NCBI GenBank assembly: GCA_035566895.1
Contig: DATMQA010000117.1
Location: 13,145-77,144 of the forward strand
Length of the DNA stretch: 64,000 nt
DNA from: DATMQA01 sp035566895
GTDB taxonomy: Bacteria; Verrucomicrobiota; Verrucomicrobiia; Limisphaerales; UBA8199
Direction: 5' to 3'
Shown here: positions 43,879 through 53,311 of the stretch, one piece after another
Numbering within the stretch: the first letter of the stretch is position 1
Layout of the letters: every line of letters begins with the position of its first letter
Translations under genes and position numbers: made by a program
The notes under the pieces: model-generated
Database searches by the model: none
What the model saw: only the letters and a program-made list of their open reading frames with translations
What the model was told of the DNA's origin: nothing

Positions 43879-45177
43879 TCATATATCGGCTGAGGAACGG
43901 ACTTCGGCCGAGCGCCAATGCGCATCCAGTCCTTCCAGTTCGGCGAACTTCTTTACTGCGGGCAGCGCCCTCTTCAGCGCCGTCCGGTCGTACTCGACCA
44001 CACTCGTGCGCCGCTGGAATTGGTCCACGGTCAACCCGGCGAATGACGCGCCTGCCCCGCCCGTCGGAAGGGTGTGGCTCGGGCCGGCCACGTAGTCCCC
44101 CAGCACCGTCGGCGACCACGGCCCGAGAAAAATCGCGCCGGCAGTCGAAATGCGTTCGGAAAGTTTGCGGGCGTTGCGCGTCATCACCTCGCAATGTTCC
44201 GGCGCGAGTTGGTTTGCCAGCGCCGCCGCGTCCGCCTGCGTTTTGACCTGGATCAGCCAGGCGTTTTCCAGCGCGCGCTCAATGAATTCGCGCCGCGCCA
44301 GCGTCGCCAATTGTCGCCTGACCTCTTTCTCAACCGCCTTGAGCACCTTGCCGGACGTGGTCACCAGCCAAACTCGCTCATGACCGGAACCGTGCTCGGC
44401 TTGAGCCAGCAAATCCGCCGCGGCAAACCTCGGTGTGGCAGTTTCATCCGCTAAAACCAGCAGTTCGCTCGGCCCGGGCAGCAGATCTATAGCGACATGC
44501 CCGACCACGAGCCGTTTGGCCGTCACCACATATGCGTTACCCGGTCCAAAAATCTTCTGCACCCGCCGGAGGGTGGTTGTCCCGTAAGCCATGGCCCCAA
44601 TCGCTTGCGCGCCTCCCACGCGGTATATCTCCGTCGCGCCCGCTGCCCGCGCCGCAAACAATAGCGCGAGATTGATCCGGCCGTCCCTTCCACAAGGGGT
44701 GCAAACGACAATTTCCCGACACCCCGCGACTTTGGCCAGCGTCACCGTCATCAAGGCCGTCGAAACCAGCGGCGCGGTGCCACCTGGGATATAGACACCG
44801 ACGCGCTGGAAAGGCTCGAATCGCTCGCCCACCAGCGCGCCGTGAGAGTTCCGCATCTGCCAATTCTTGCGCCGGGATTTCCTCGCGAAAGCGGCAATAT
44901 TCCTTTCGGATTCTGCGATCGCTGCTCTCAGGGAAGCGTCGGCTTTGAGCGACGCCTCCATCAACTCGGCCTGGCCGACTGCCAGTTGGTCCGCGCTCAA
45001 TTTCGCGCCGTCGAACCGGTCGGTCAGCTCGAGCACGGCCGCATCGCCGCGCGCCTGTACATCTTCCAGAATGACACGGGTCCGGTGTTCAATTACCGGA
45101 TCGAACAGGCTTGAAGGCGCTGTCACTTCGCGCAGACGCTCGGAAAAACCGGCGTCCGTATGGCGAATCACTTTCAT
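43879..45177 (-). CDS. hisD: Histidinol dehydrogenase
   Basis: 432 residues, normal length. NAD-dependent two-step oxidation of histidinol to histidine. Motifs: VGVYIPGGTAPLVSTALM, zinc-ligand region LLAQAEHGSGHERV, LAPEHCEVMTRNARK and GDYVAGPSHTLPTGGAG. Gene order hisD-hisC; the rest of the pathway seen here (hisI, hisF) is 17 kb away, so histidine genes are scattered. Confidence 0.97.
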   Translation of the reverse strand: MKVIRHTDAGFSERLREVTAPSSLFDPVIEHRTRVILEDVQARGDAAVLELTDRFDGAKLSADQLAVGQAELMEASLKADASLRAAIAESERNIAAFARKSRRKNWQMRNSHGALVGERFEPFQRVGVYIPGGTAPLVSTALMTVTLAKVAGCREIVVCTPCGRDGRINLALLFAARAAGATEIYRVGGAQAIGAMAYGTTTLRRVQKIFGPGNAYVVTAKRLVVGHVAIDLLPGPSELLVLADETATPRFAAADLLAQAEHGSGHERVWLVTTSGKVLKAVEKEVRRQLATLARREFIERALENAWLIQVKTQADAAALANQLAPEHCEVMTRNARKLSERISTAGAIFLGPWSPTVLGDYVAGPSHTLPTGGAGASFAGLTVDQFQRRTSVVEYDRTALKRALPAVKKFAELEGLDAHWRSAEVRSSADI

Positions 45178-45195
45178 CGGCCCGCAGGCTAAGGG

Positions 45196-45309
45196 AAGGT
45201 TTTCAGGTTATCAAGTTATCAGGTTTTCAGCTAGCGTTTCGAGAGGTCAACCCATTGAACAACATGCACCTACAACGTGATAACTGATACTTGATACTTT
45301 GATAACCTT
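45196..45309. repeat. Two-arm short-unit palindrome between hisD and pyrF
   Basis: Left arm 45196-45230 with units AGGTTTTC, AGGTTATCA, AGTTATC; right arm 45277-45309 with GATAACTGATAC, TTGATACTTTGATAACC. The arms are imperfect reverse complements around a ~46-nt loop. It fills most of the gap between the divergent genes, 18 bp from the hisD start and 50 bp from pyrF. Confidence 0.7.
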
Positions 45310-45358
45310 GCCACCTCCTGAACTTGCCCCCTTCGCACAATTGCGATTCAATCCGCTT

Positions 45359-46063
45359 ATGCGCAATCCCATCATTGCGGCTTTGGATGTCCCCACAGCC
45401 GACGCTGCTTTCGACCTGATTGAACAGCTCTCACCTGTAGTCGGCGCCTTCAAAGTCGGCAGCGAACTATTCACCAGCGCCGGCCCCGAACTCGTCCACC
45501 GGATTCGCGCGGCGGGCAGCGCGGTCTTTCTTGATCTGAAATTCCACGATATCCCCCATACGGTGGCCAAAGCCGTCGCCGCGGCGACCCGGCTGGATGT
45601 GCAAATGTTAACCATCCACGCCATCGGCGGTTTGGAAATGATGCGAGCGGCAGTGGCGGCGGCCCAACAGACCGCCCTGCAATCCGGACGCGAGGCGCCG
45701 CTGGTGCTTGGCGTGACGGTGCTCACCAGTATGGACAGCCGCACACTCGTCGAACTCGGATTGGACGGTAAGGTAGCCGACCAAGTCGTACGCCTGGCGC
45801 GCTTGGCAGTCGAGGCCCGCCTGCCCGGATTGGTCTGCTCGCCGCTGGAGCTCGCCCTGCTCCGGCAAATTCTGCCATCCGAGGTGCAGTTGGTGACACC
45901 CGGCATCCGCACCGGCTCAGAAAAAGCCGATGATCAAAAGCGCACCCTGACGCCGAAAGAAGTGCTGAGGGCGGGCGCAAATTGGCTGGTCATTGGCCGG
46001 CCGATTTACGCCGTCGAAAACCCGCGCCAGGCCGCCGAAACGATTCTCGCCTCGCTGGCCTAG
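45359..46063 (+). CDS. pyrF: Orotidine 5'-phosphate decarboxylase
   Basis: 234 residues from the ATG at 45359; a TTG at 45299 lies in the palindrome and is unlikely. Last step of UMP synthesis. Core motif FLDLKFHDIPHTV gives the catalytic Lys/Asp set; also PIIAALDVPT, LVTPGIRTG and GRPIYAVENP for phosphate binding. Single-gene unit. Confidence 0.96.
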   Translation: MRNPIIAALDVPTADAAFDLIEQLSPVVGAFKVGSELFTSAGPELVHRIRAAGSAVFLDLKFHDIPHTVAKAVAAATRLDVQMLTIHAIGGLEMMRAAVAAAQQTALQSGREAPLVLGVTVLTSMDSRTLVELGLDGKVADQVVRLARLAVEARLPGLVCSPLELALLRQILPSEVQLVTPGIRTGSEKADDQKRTLTPKEVLRAGANWLVIGRPIYAVENPRQAAETILASLA

Positions 46064-46198
46064 AATCGGCAAGAGAGACAGCCGGCCACCGTCTATTAAA
46101 CATGACATTTCTAACTATTAGAAAAACGGGTGAGATCTACTTGCCAAATTTAGCAAATAGGGACATATTGCGGCGAAGGCCGCGAAGAAAGGATCTAA

Positions 46199-46912
46199 TT
46201 GAAAGCGCCCGTAGCTACGAACGAGGCGGAGAGGCTGGCAGCTCTACGCGACTACCATATTTTGGATACCGAAGCGGAGGGCGTGTATGACGACATTGCT
46301 CGCCTGGCTAGCTACATTTGCGGCGTCCCGATCGCGATGGTGTCGCTCGTGGACGGGTCGCGCCAGTGGTTCAAATCGAAGCTCGGCGTCCACTCCAAAG
46401 AAACCCCCCGCGATGTGGCCTTTTGCTCCCACGCCATCCTCCAATCCGAACCTTTGATTGTCCGGGATGCGATGAAAGATTCGCGGTTTGCCGACAGCGC
46501 CCTCGTCCGGAGGGCTCCTCGGATACGCTTTTATGCGGGTTTCCCGCTCGTCACGCCGGAGGGTTTCGCCTTGGGAACTCTTTGCGCCATCGACCGCAAG
46601 CCGCGGCAGTTATCCGTCGGCCAAAAGCAAGCCATGCAAGCCTTGGCACGACAGGTCATGGCCTTGCTGGACTTGCATCGCGTTTCCGAGCACCTGGCTG
46701 ACACGCTGGAACACGTCCGAACCTTGCGCGGCTTGCTGCCCATTTGCGCCTGGTGCAAACGCATCCGCGACGACAAGGGCTACTGGAACCAGGTCGAGGC
46801 CTATCTCCGCGCCAATACGGAGGTCAATTTCACCCACGGCATCTGCCCCGAATGTCTGGAGAAGGAGCGCCCGAAGAAACGAGCGGTCACCGGTGCCGAC
46901 ACCTGGCCTTAA
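46199..46912 (+). CDS. GAF-domain sensor with C-terminal CxxC/CxxC module
   Basis: 237 residues starting at TTG 46199, supported by AAAGGA six bases upstream and by the family start KAPVATNEAERLAALRDY. GAF domain about 1-165 (DDIARLASYICGVPIAMVSLVD, SRFADSALV). The C-terminal ~45 residues hold LLPICAWCKRIRDDKGYW and HGICPECLEK, a four-cysteine motif often found at the end of bacterial PAS/GAF/receiver proteins and possibly zinc-binding. No kinase or cyclase domain, so output is unclear. Confidence 0.82.
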   Translation: MKAPVATNEAERLAALRDYHILDTEAEGVYDDIARLASYICGVPIAMVSLVDGSRQWFKSKLGVHSKETPRDVAFCSHAILQSEPLIVRDAMKDSRFADSALVRRAPRIRFYAGFPLVTPEGFALGTLCAIDRKPRQLSVGQKQAMQALARQVMALLDLHRVSEHLADTLEHVRTLRGLLPICAWCKRIRDDKGYWNQVEAYLRANTEVNFTHGICPECLEKERPKKRAVTGADTWP

Positions 46913-46995
46913 GCGAATCCAGCGTTGGACAACGCCGCCGAGCCGACCGGCTTTGCCCGATTCGGCGCTGCTAAACCCCACGCATCGTCGGAACG

Positions 46996-47415
46996 TTATG
47001 CTGGCTCGATTTCCTGAAGAGCCCGGGCAAGACCAAGCACCGCTTTGGGAGCAACCCTCCCCGGCCGCTCCGCCATCGTGAAGACATAGTGGACTGCGCG
47101 CAGCAACGCCGGCTCGACTGACAAAAGGCCGCCGCCAGCCTCCTCCATCAGCTCTTTCCTGGAAAAAACCGTGGCGTGCCTTGCGATGTAATCGTGAATC
47201 GAAAGAAAAAGCTCCGCCTTGTGCACCGCCTCGCTTTGGTCCTCATAACAATCCGAGAAATACTCCACGACGCGCGCGCTGTTGGCCCGGCTGGTCTGTG
47301 CCCGGCCCAGGGCGCCAAACCGCGACGTGTACTCCCACTGGCGGACCATTCGCATCGCCTTGATTTGGTCGGCAAATTCCTCGTACGGGTAGCAAAACCG
47401 CAATGCCGGCGACAT
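46996..47415 (-). CDS. Hypothetical protein
   Basis: 139 residues from the ATG at 47415. Mostly helical, e.g. YPYEEFADQIKAMRMVRQW, VVEYFSDCYEDQSEAVHKA and KELMEEAGGGLLS. No signal peptide or membrane segment, no family recognised. Convergent with the GAF gene. Normal codon use supports a real gene. Confidence 0.6.
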   Translation of the reverse strand: MSPALRFCYPYEEFADQIKAMRMVRQWEYTSRFGALGRAQTSRANSARVVEYFSDCYEDQSEAVHKAELFLSIHDYIARHATVFSRKELMEEAGGGLLSVEPALLRAVHYVFTMAERPGRVAPKAVLGLARALQEIEPA

Positions 47416-47537
47416 GTTCAAGCGAGTTCAGCATGACTGGGGGACCGGGAACGTTCAATGCGAGAGGTTACGGAGAAAGCGTAGGGGTTTCCCGGGACCG
47501 CCGACCGACGAGATGAGGCCGCCGTACAAGGTTCCGG

Positions 47538-48824
47538 TCAGTTTGGGCGAGTCGACTCAGGCGGCAGGCCCGTGATGATTCGCGCGCTGCGCTTATAAGT
47601 CAGATACGAATAGCCCCACTGGAGCAGAACTGACAGCTTGTTGCGGAAACCAATCAGAAATATCAAGTGGACCAGCAACCACGCCAGCCAGGCCAACATC
47701 CCGGAGAAGTGAAACCGGCCCACCCATGCCACGGCGGCCGAGCGGCCAATGGTCGCCATCGTGCCCCGGTCCCAATAACGGAAAACCGGACGGGGTGCGC
47801 GGCCCGGACCTAAATCCAATTCGTCACCGATAATCCGCGAAACGTGCCGGGCCATTTGCATCGCGGCAGGGGAGACCCCCGGAACCGGTTTGCCATCCTC
47901 CCCAAGCACCAGCGCCATATCCCCGATGGCAAAGACTTCCGGGTGCCCGGGCAGGCTCAAATCCGGCTGCACCTTCACCCGCCCGGCCCGGTCCAACTCA
48001 ACGCCGAGTTTCTTCGCCAGCGGCACCGCGGAAACCCCCGCCGCCCACAAAATTGTCTCCGCGCGAATGATTTCCCCACCTGCCAGTTCCACCTCACCTC
48101 TGCGAATGGCCTTCACCGGCGCCGACGTTCGGATCTGGACCCCGAGGGCTTGCAACTGTCGCGCGGCGCTCGCGCTTAAATCCAGCGGCAGGTGCGCCAG
48201 CACCGACGGGCCGGCTTCGATCAAAATGATTCGAGCCTTCGCGGGATCAATGTGCCGAAACTCCCGGGTCAACACCGTCCGCGCCAACTCGGCAAAAGCG
48301 CCGGCCAGTTCCACGCCCGTCGGCCCTCCGCCGATAATCACGAGGGTCATCAACTTCTCCCGCCGCGCCTGGTCCGCAGTGTCTTCCGCCTGTTCAAAGG
48401 CCAGCAGCACCTGGCTGCGGATGCGTAGCGCATCATTGAGCGTCTTGAGTCCGGGAGCGAATTCTTCCCATTCCGGATGCCCGAAGTAGCTGGTAATACC
48501 TCCCAGCGCCAGCACCAGGTAGTCATAATCGAGCGTGCTTCGCTCCAGCACAACCTGCCTCGACGCAAGCTTCAAGTCCTTCACCTGGTCCATTAGCACG
48601 CTGACATTACTGTGGTCGGCCAGGATCGCGCGAATCGGCTGAGCAATGTCCGGCGCCGCCAGTCCGGCTGCCGCTACTTGATAGAGCAACGGCTGAAACA
48701 AATGATGATTGGTGCGATCCACCACCGTGACCTGCGCCGCTGCGTGAGCGAAGGTTTTGCAGAACGTCAGGCCCCCAAAGCCTGCCCCCAACACCACCAC
48801 GCGCGCATCTTTGCTCTCCGCCAT
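47538..48824 (-). CDS. Type II NADH:quinone oxidoreductase (NDH-2 like)
   Basis: 428 residues from the ATG at 48824. FAD-binding RVVVLGAGFGGLTFCKTFA, quinone-site region HHLFQPLLYQVAAAGL, NADH-binding VIIGGGPTGVELAGAFAEL, and second FAD motif FAIGDMALVLG. The C-terminus holds an amphipathic/hydrophobic anchor (GMLAWLAWLLVHLIFLIGF). Passes electrons from NADH to quinone without pumping protons. A longer upstream frame lacks family residues. Confidence 0.92.
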   Translation of the reverse strand: MAESKDARVVVLGAGFGGLTFCKTFAHAAAQVTVVDRTNHHLFQPLLYQVAAAGLAAPDIAQPIRAILADHSNVSVLMDQVKDLKLASRQVVLERSTLDYDYLVLALGGITSYFGHPEWEEFAPGLKTLNDALRIRSQVLLAFEQAEDTADQARREKLMTLVIIGGGPTGVELAGAFAELARTVLTREFRHIDPAKARIILIEAGPSVLAHLPLDLSASAARQLQALGVQIRTSAPVKAIRRGEVELAGGEIIRAETILWAAGVSAVPLAKKLGVELDRAGRVKVQPDLSLPGHPEVFAIGDMALVLGEDGKPVPGVSPAAMQMARHVSRIIGDELDLGPGRAPRPVFRYWDRGTMATIGRSAAVAWVGRFHFSGMLAWLAWLLVHLIFLIGFRNKLSVLLQWGYSYLTYKRSARIITGLPPESTRPN

Positions 48825-48958
48825 GCCAGAGTGTTCACCGGTTGGTTCAGGAAAGCAACGAACGCCTCTTTCGGACGCGTTCACGGTCGGCCCAGGACTG
48901 CCTGGTGGCGACCAGGGATCAGCCAGGGGAGGGCGGAGCGAGTCTTCTGGGTCGGCGG

Positions 48959-49141
48959 CTAGATTGGGTCGTCCCGATCGATGAAGTTGATCAGCAGCAA
49001 CGCGCCCCCGCAGGCCCAGCCCCAAAACCAGACGCGGCCCAACACGTAGAACACCGTTGACGCCCCCAGAAGTGAGAAGGCGACGGCATATCTCACCGAC
49101 TTCGGCCGGCCCAGCCACCACTCAAATAAGTTCTTGTACAT
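48959..49141 (-). CDS. Small two-helix membrane protein
   Basis: 60 residues from the ATG at 49141 (MYKNLFEWWLGRPKSVRYA). Two hydrophobic helices (AVAFSLLGASTVFYVLG and FWGWACGGALLLINF) and a charged tail DRDDP. No family recognised. Lies 134 bp before the NDH-2 gene on the same strand. Confidence 0.6.
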   Translation of the reverse strand: MYKNLFEWWLGRPKSVRYAVAFSLLGASTVFYVLGRVWFWGWACGGALLLINFIDRDDPI

Positions 49142-49246
49142 AGCCAAATCGCCCGTGAAATAGCAGGAATCCTGCCAGTAAATGCAAAATTGTGGGCTTG
49201 CCGATTAACGCTAAGCGCCTTAGGCTTCGGCCTCATTTTGCAACTC

Positions 49247-50572
49247 ATGAAAAAGGCATCCAAAGAATTCTTCCCTGGCATTTCGAAAATTCAGTACGAA
49301 GGCCCGACTTCAAAAAACCCGCTCGCCTTCAAGCATTACAACCCGGACGAACGCGTCGAGGGCAAGCTGATGAAGGACCAACTGCGTTTCTCGGTCACTT
49401 ATTGGCACACTATCCGCGGCCAATTGGCCGATATGTTCGGTGTCGGCACCGCCGTCCGACCCTGGGAGGACGGCACCAATTCGATGGCCATGGCCGAGAC
49501 CCGCGCCCACGTCGCCTTCGAGTTCTTGGAAAAGCTCGGCGCGCCATTTTACGCGTTCCACGACCGCGATGTGGCGCCCGAAGGCAAAAGCCTGGGCGAA
49601 ACCAATCGGAACCTGGACACTATCGTCAAAGTGCTCAAGCAGGAACAGCAACGCACCGGTGTCAAACTACTCTGGGGGACAGCCTGTCTGTTCGTCCATC
49701 CGCGCTTCGTTCATGGCGCGGCCACCAGTTGTAACGCCGATGTCTTCGCCTACGCCGCCGCCCAGGTCAAAAAGGCCATCGAGGTGACGCACGAGCTGGA
49801 CGGCGCAGGGTACGTTTTTTGGGGTGGACGCGAAGGCTACAGCACGCTCTGGAACACCGACCTCAAACGGGAGATGGACCACCTCGGCCGGTTTCTGCAC
49901 CTCGCGGCGGACCACAAAAAGTCCATCGGTTTCAAGGGCCAGTTTTACATCGAGCCGAAGCCAAAGGAACCAACCAAACACCAATACGATTCGGACGCCG
50001 CGGCTTGCTTGAACTTCCTGCGCCAGTACGACCTGCTCAAGGATTTCAAGCTCAACCTCGAAACCAACCACGCGACCCTCGCCGGTCATTCGATGCAACA
50101 CGAATTGGAAGTTGCCATCGCCGCCGATGCCCTCGGCTCGATTGACGCCAATACCGGCGACCTGTTGCTGGGCTGGGACACCGACCAATTCCCGACCAAC
50201 GTTTATCTGACCACCGAAATCATGCTCTCGATTCTCAAAATGAGCGGGCTTCGGACCGGCGGCACCAATTTCGATGCCAAAGTCCGCCGCGAGAGCTTCG
50301 AACCTGTGGACCTCTTCTATGCGCACATCGGTGGCATGGACGCCTTCGCGCGCGGGCTAAAGATTGCCGCCGCCATTCGTAAAGACGGCCGCCTGGCAAA
50401 GTTTATGAAAGAGCGCTATAGCTCGTGGGACAGCGGCATCGGCGCAAAAATCGATTCGGGCAAAGCCGGCTTCAACGAACTCGAAGCCTATATGCTGCAA
50501 AAGGGCGATATCACACCGAACAGCAGCGGCCGGCAGGAGTTGCTGGAGAATATCATCAACGAGTTTATTTAA
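49247..50572 (+). CDS. xylA: Xylose isomerase
   Basis: 441 residues from the ATG at 49247 (MKKASKEFFPGISKIQYEG). Converts xylose to xylulose. Active-site motifs: FYAFHDRDVAPEG (catalytic His), FWGGREGYSTLWNTD, FYIEPKPKEPTKHQYD (metal ligands), LETNHATLAGHS, GSIDANTGD and GWDTDQFP. It is the longer class II type. No xylulokinase or transporter is adjacent, so regulation and pathway partners are elsewhere. Confidence 0.97.
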   Translation: MKKASKEFFPGISKIQYEGPTSKNPLAFKHYNPDERVEGKLMKDQLRFSVTYWHTIRGQLADMFGVGTAVRPWEDGTNSMAMAETRAHVAFEFLEKLGAPFYAFHDRDVAPEGKSLGETNRNLDTIVKVLKQEQQRTGVKLLWGTACLFVHPRFVHGAATSCNADVFAYAAAQVKKAIEVTHELDGAGYVFWGGREGYSTLWNTDLKREMDHLGRFLHLAADHKKSIGFKGQFYIEPKPKEPTKHQYDSDAAACLNFLRQYDLLKDFKLNLETNHATLAGHSMQHELEVAIAADALGSIDANTGDLLLGWDTDQFPTNVYLTTEIMLSILKMSGLRTGGTNFDAKVRRESFEPVDLFYAHIGGMDAFARGLKIAAAIRKDGRLAKFMKERYSSWDSGIGAKIDSGKAGFNELEAYMLQKGDITPNSSGRQELLENIINEFI

Positions 50573-50601
50573 CCGCGAAGGCGCGAAGGGCGCGAAGAAG
50601 G
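50571..50601. repeat. 9-mer tandem repeat after xylA
   Basis: Units CCGCGAAGG, CGCGAAGGG, CGCGAAGAA directly after the xylA stop, in the 54-bp gap to the convergent ftsK gene. Another CGCGAAG run is seen near 46178. Confidence 0.6.
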
Positions 50602-50626
50602 ACAGCCCCCAGTCTCGCCTTTTCGG

Positions 50627-53263
50627 TTAGGTCACCACGGGTTCCCGTCCGTCGGCACCTTCGCCATCCAGGTCGATGAGGATGTCCCTCGGCTCGGCGC
50701 CTTTGCTGGGGCCGACAATGCCGCGGTTCTCCAACTCGTCCATAATCCGGGCGGCGCGCCCATAACCCAGCCGTAATCGACGCTGCAGCAGCGAGACGCT
50801 GGCCTTCTGCTCGCTGCGAATCACTTCGATGCACTGCTGAATGATTTCCTCGTCCTCGTCGATGCCGCTTTCCTCCTCGAGACTGGCGGAAGACCGCGAA
50901 AGCTGCTGGTGAATTTCCAGCTCGTAACTGGGCTTGGCCTGCCGGGCAATGAAGTCCACGATGCTTTGGATCTCCTGGTCGGTGATCAGCGCACCCTGGG
51001 CGCGAATCAATTTGGCCGAACCGGGCGGCAGATAAAGCATATCGCCTTTGCCGAGCAATTTGTCGGCGCCCATCGCGTCGAGAATCGTGCGCGAATCCAC
51101 CTTCGCGGCCACCTGGAAGGCGATGCGGGCAGGAATATTGGCCTTGATGACGCCGGTGATGACATCGACGCTGGGCCGCTGCGTCGCCACAATGCAATGG
51201 ATTCCTGCCGCCCGCGCCATCTGCGTGATGCGCGCGATGGCCATTTCGACGTCCGCCGGCGCCACCAGCATCAGGTCCGCCAGTTCGTCGATGATCACCA
51301 CGATGTAGCTGAGCTTCTCCGGGATGACAATGTCTTCCTCGCGCGGCACGACGATTTCTTCGTCCACCTCGACGGCAAATCCGTCCGTGCCCGGCTCGAC
51401 CTTTTCTTTTTTCGCCATCAGCGGCAATTCCGGTTCCCGGGCCGGCAGGGGCTTGTTCTTGGGGCGGGAGTTGAACGAGGCGATATTGCGGACGCCAACC
51501 CGCGCAAAAATCTGGTAGCGCTTCTCCATTTCGTTGACGACCCAACGCAGCGCGAGGATGACCTTCTTCGGGTCAGTGACCACCGGTACGACCAGGTGCG
51601 GCAGCATGTTGTAGTGCTGAAGCTCAACCACCTTTGGGTCGATCATCACAAACCGCAATTGGTCGGGAGAAAAGCGAAACAATAACGACGTGATGATAGC
51701 GTTGATGCAGACGGACTTGCCTGAGCCGGTGCTGCCGGCAATCAACAGATGCGGCATCTCGGAGAGATCCGCTACAATCGGGTTGCCATACACATCCTTG
51801 CCCAGCGCCAGCGGAATTTTGGCTTTGGTATTGCGCCACTCGTCCGACTCGAGCAGATCGCGAATAATCACCATCGTTTTGATCGGATTGGGCACCTCGA
51901 CCCCGACCGAGCTTTTGCCCGGTACCGGCGCCAGAATGTGGATGCGCTCGGCCTTGAGCGCCGCGGCGATGTTGTTGTTGAGCGCAGTGATCTTTTCCAG
52001 CTTCACTCCCGGGGCCGGGTGCAGCTCGTAACGCGTGATGGTCGGGCCCTTGGTGATGTCGCCCAGCGAAACCTCGATATCGAACTGGGCCAGCGTCTGC
52101 TGCATCAGTCGCGCATTGGCCATCAACTCTTCTTTGGACTCCGTCGGTTTGAGCGTCGGGTCGGCGTGTTGCAGGAAATCAAAGGAAGGCAGTTGATAAT
52201 TCCCGATGAGCGGTGTGGAAGCGACGGTAATGGGTTTGGGCTTTTTCGGCGGTTTCGGTTTGGGCGGCGGCGCGTCTGCCGGCGCGGAAGTGGCAGCCAC
52301 TGCGGCTTCGGGTTCGGCTTTGTCTCCATTGGTGTTTCCAGCGCTCACCACCGGTGGGGTTTCGTCTTTGGCAGGGTCGGATTTCACCTCGGCCCGTTTG
52401 CCGGCAACCCCAGCCTTTTTGCCAAGTATCTCGGCGGTCGTTGCCGCAGCTACCTCGTGCGCCGGAATAATCTCCACTTCGTCGGCCGGCGCAGGTTCTT
52501 TGCCGGCCTCGAGCAGGGCCGGCTTTTTTGCACGCCCGGTTTTGGCCTGAGGCACGCTCAAATCGCGCACCTGCGGTTCGGGTACAGGTTGCATGTCCGC
52601 ACCCAGCCCCGAGCGGGCGACTTCCTCCTCGAGCTGCTTTTTCTGCTTTTGCAACTCGCGCGCGCGGCGTTCTAACGCCTGTTCCTCAACAGTCGCTGGA
52701 CGCGCCTTGCCGGCTCCCGCCCACAGGCGGCGGATCCATTCCCCAAGCTGGAAATTCGTCAGGTAGAGCAGGCTGATGAAGGCCAGCATCAGAAAAAGAA
52801 TTGTCGCGCCGACCGTGCCAAAATAGCCGAAGAGATACTGATTGAAGCCTTGGCCGATGACGCCGCCCGGCGTCGTGTTCAGGTTCCGCTGCAATCCTTT
52901 CAGATAAGGCCCGTAGAGGTCCAACAAACCCATGCAGCAGATAAACAAAACCACCGCCCAGGGCCAGCGTCGGCGCAGGTAAGCGAAGGTCTGGAAGAAG
53001 CAGCCCATGCCCACCAACAGCAGCAGGACCGGCATTTCGTAAGCCGCCGCTCCGACCCAGAACAGCGAATAATAACCCATCCAGGCGCCGAACGGACCAA
53101 TCCAGTTGTGCACGGTTGAATTGGTCGGCAATCCATTGGCCGAGACATCCCGCGGGTGATACGAGAGCAGCGCCGCCAGCAACAGCACGGCCAGGCCCAT
53201 CAGCACTACGCCGATGATATCGTTGAATCCATGCGAGGAATCGCTCGAGGTTTTTCGCGCCAT
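50627..53263 (-). CDS. ftsK: FtsK/SpoIIIE DNA translocase
   Basis: 878 residues. Pumps DNA at the septum for chromosome segregation. N-terminus with four or five membrane helices (about 18-165), then a Glu/Lys coiled segment and a Pro/Ala linker (to about 360), then the motor: Walker A AGSTGSGKSV, FVMIDPKVVELQHYN, Walker B region YIVVIIDELADLM, and ATQRPSVDVITG. The C-terminal gamma winged helix (LLQRRLRLGYGRAARIM, LENRGIVGPSKG) reads polar DNA motifs. Convergent with xylA. Confidence 0.97.
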   Translation of the reverse strand: MARKTSSDSSHGFNDIIGVVLMGLAVLLLAALLSYHPRDVSANGLPTNSTVHNWIGPFGAWMGYYSLFWVGAAAYEMPVLLLLVGMGCFFQTFAYLRRRWPWAVVLFICCMGLLDLYGPYLKGLQRNLNTTPGGVIGQGFNQYLFGYFGTVGATILFLMLAFISLLYLTNFQLGEWIRRLWAGAGKARPATVEEQALERRARELQKQKKQLEEEVARSGLGADMQPVPEPQVRDLSVPQAKTGRAKKPALLEAGKEPAPADEVEIIPAHEVAAATTAEILGKKAGVAGKRAEVKSDPAKDETPPVVSAGNTNGDKAEPEAAVAATSAPADAPPPKPKPPKKPKPITVASTPLIGNYQLPSFDFLQHADPTLKPTESKEELMANARLMQQTLAQFDIEVSLGDITKGPTITRYELHPAPGVKLEKITALNNNIAAALKAERIHILAPVPGKSSVGVEVPNPIKTMVIIRDLLESDEWRNTKAKIPLALGKDVYGNPIVADLSEMPHLLIAGSTGSGKSVCINAIITSLLFRFSPDQLRFVMIDPKVVELQHYNMLPHLVVPVVTDPKKVILALRWVVNEMEKRYQIFARVGVRNIASFNSRPKNKPLPAREPELPLMAKKEKVEPGTDGFAVEVDEEIVVPREEDIVIPEKLSYIVVIIDELADLMLVAPADVEMAIARITQMARAAGIHCIVATQRPSVDVITGVIKANIPARIAFQVAAKVDSRTILDAMGADKLLGKGDMLYLPPGSAKLIRAQGALITDQEIQSIVDFIARQAKPSYELEIHQQLSRSSASLEEESGIDEDEEIIQQCIEVIRSEQKASVSLLQRRLRLGYGRAARIMDELENRGIVGPSKGAEPRDILIDLDGEGADGREPVVT

Positions 53264-53311
53264 CAGCGTAAGACTAACACTTCCACGCCGACAGAGACAA
53301 GCAAGAGGATG

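Noticed and set aside
49222..49233. AGGC-TTCG-GCCT hairpin before xylA as a terminator or attenuator
   Set aside because: Stem of only four pairs with a weak T-run; likely chance in GC-rich DNA.
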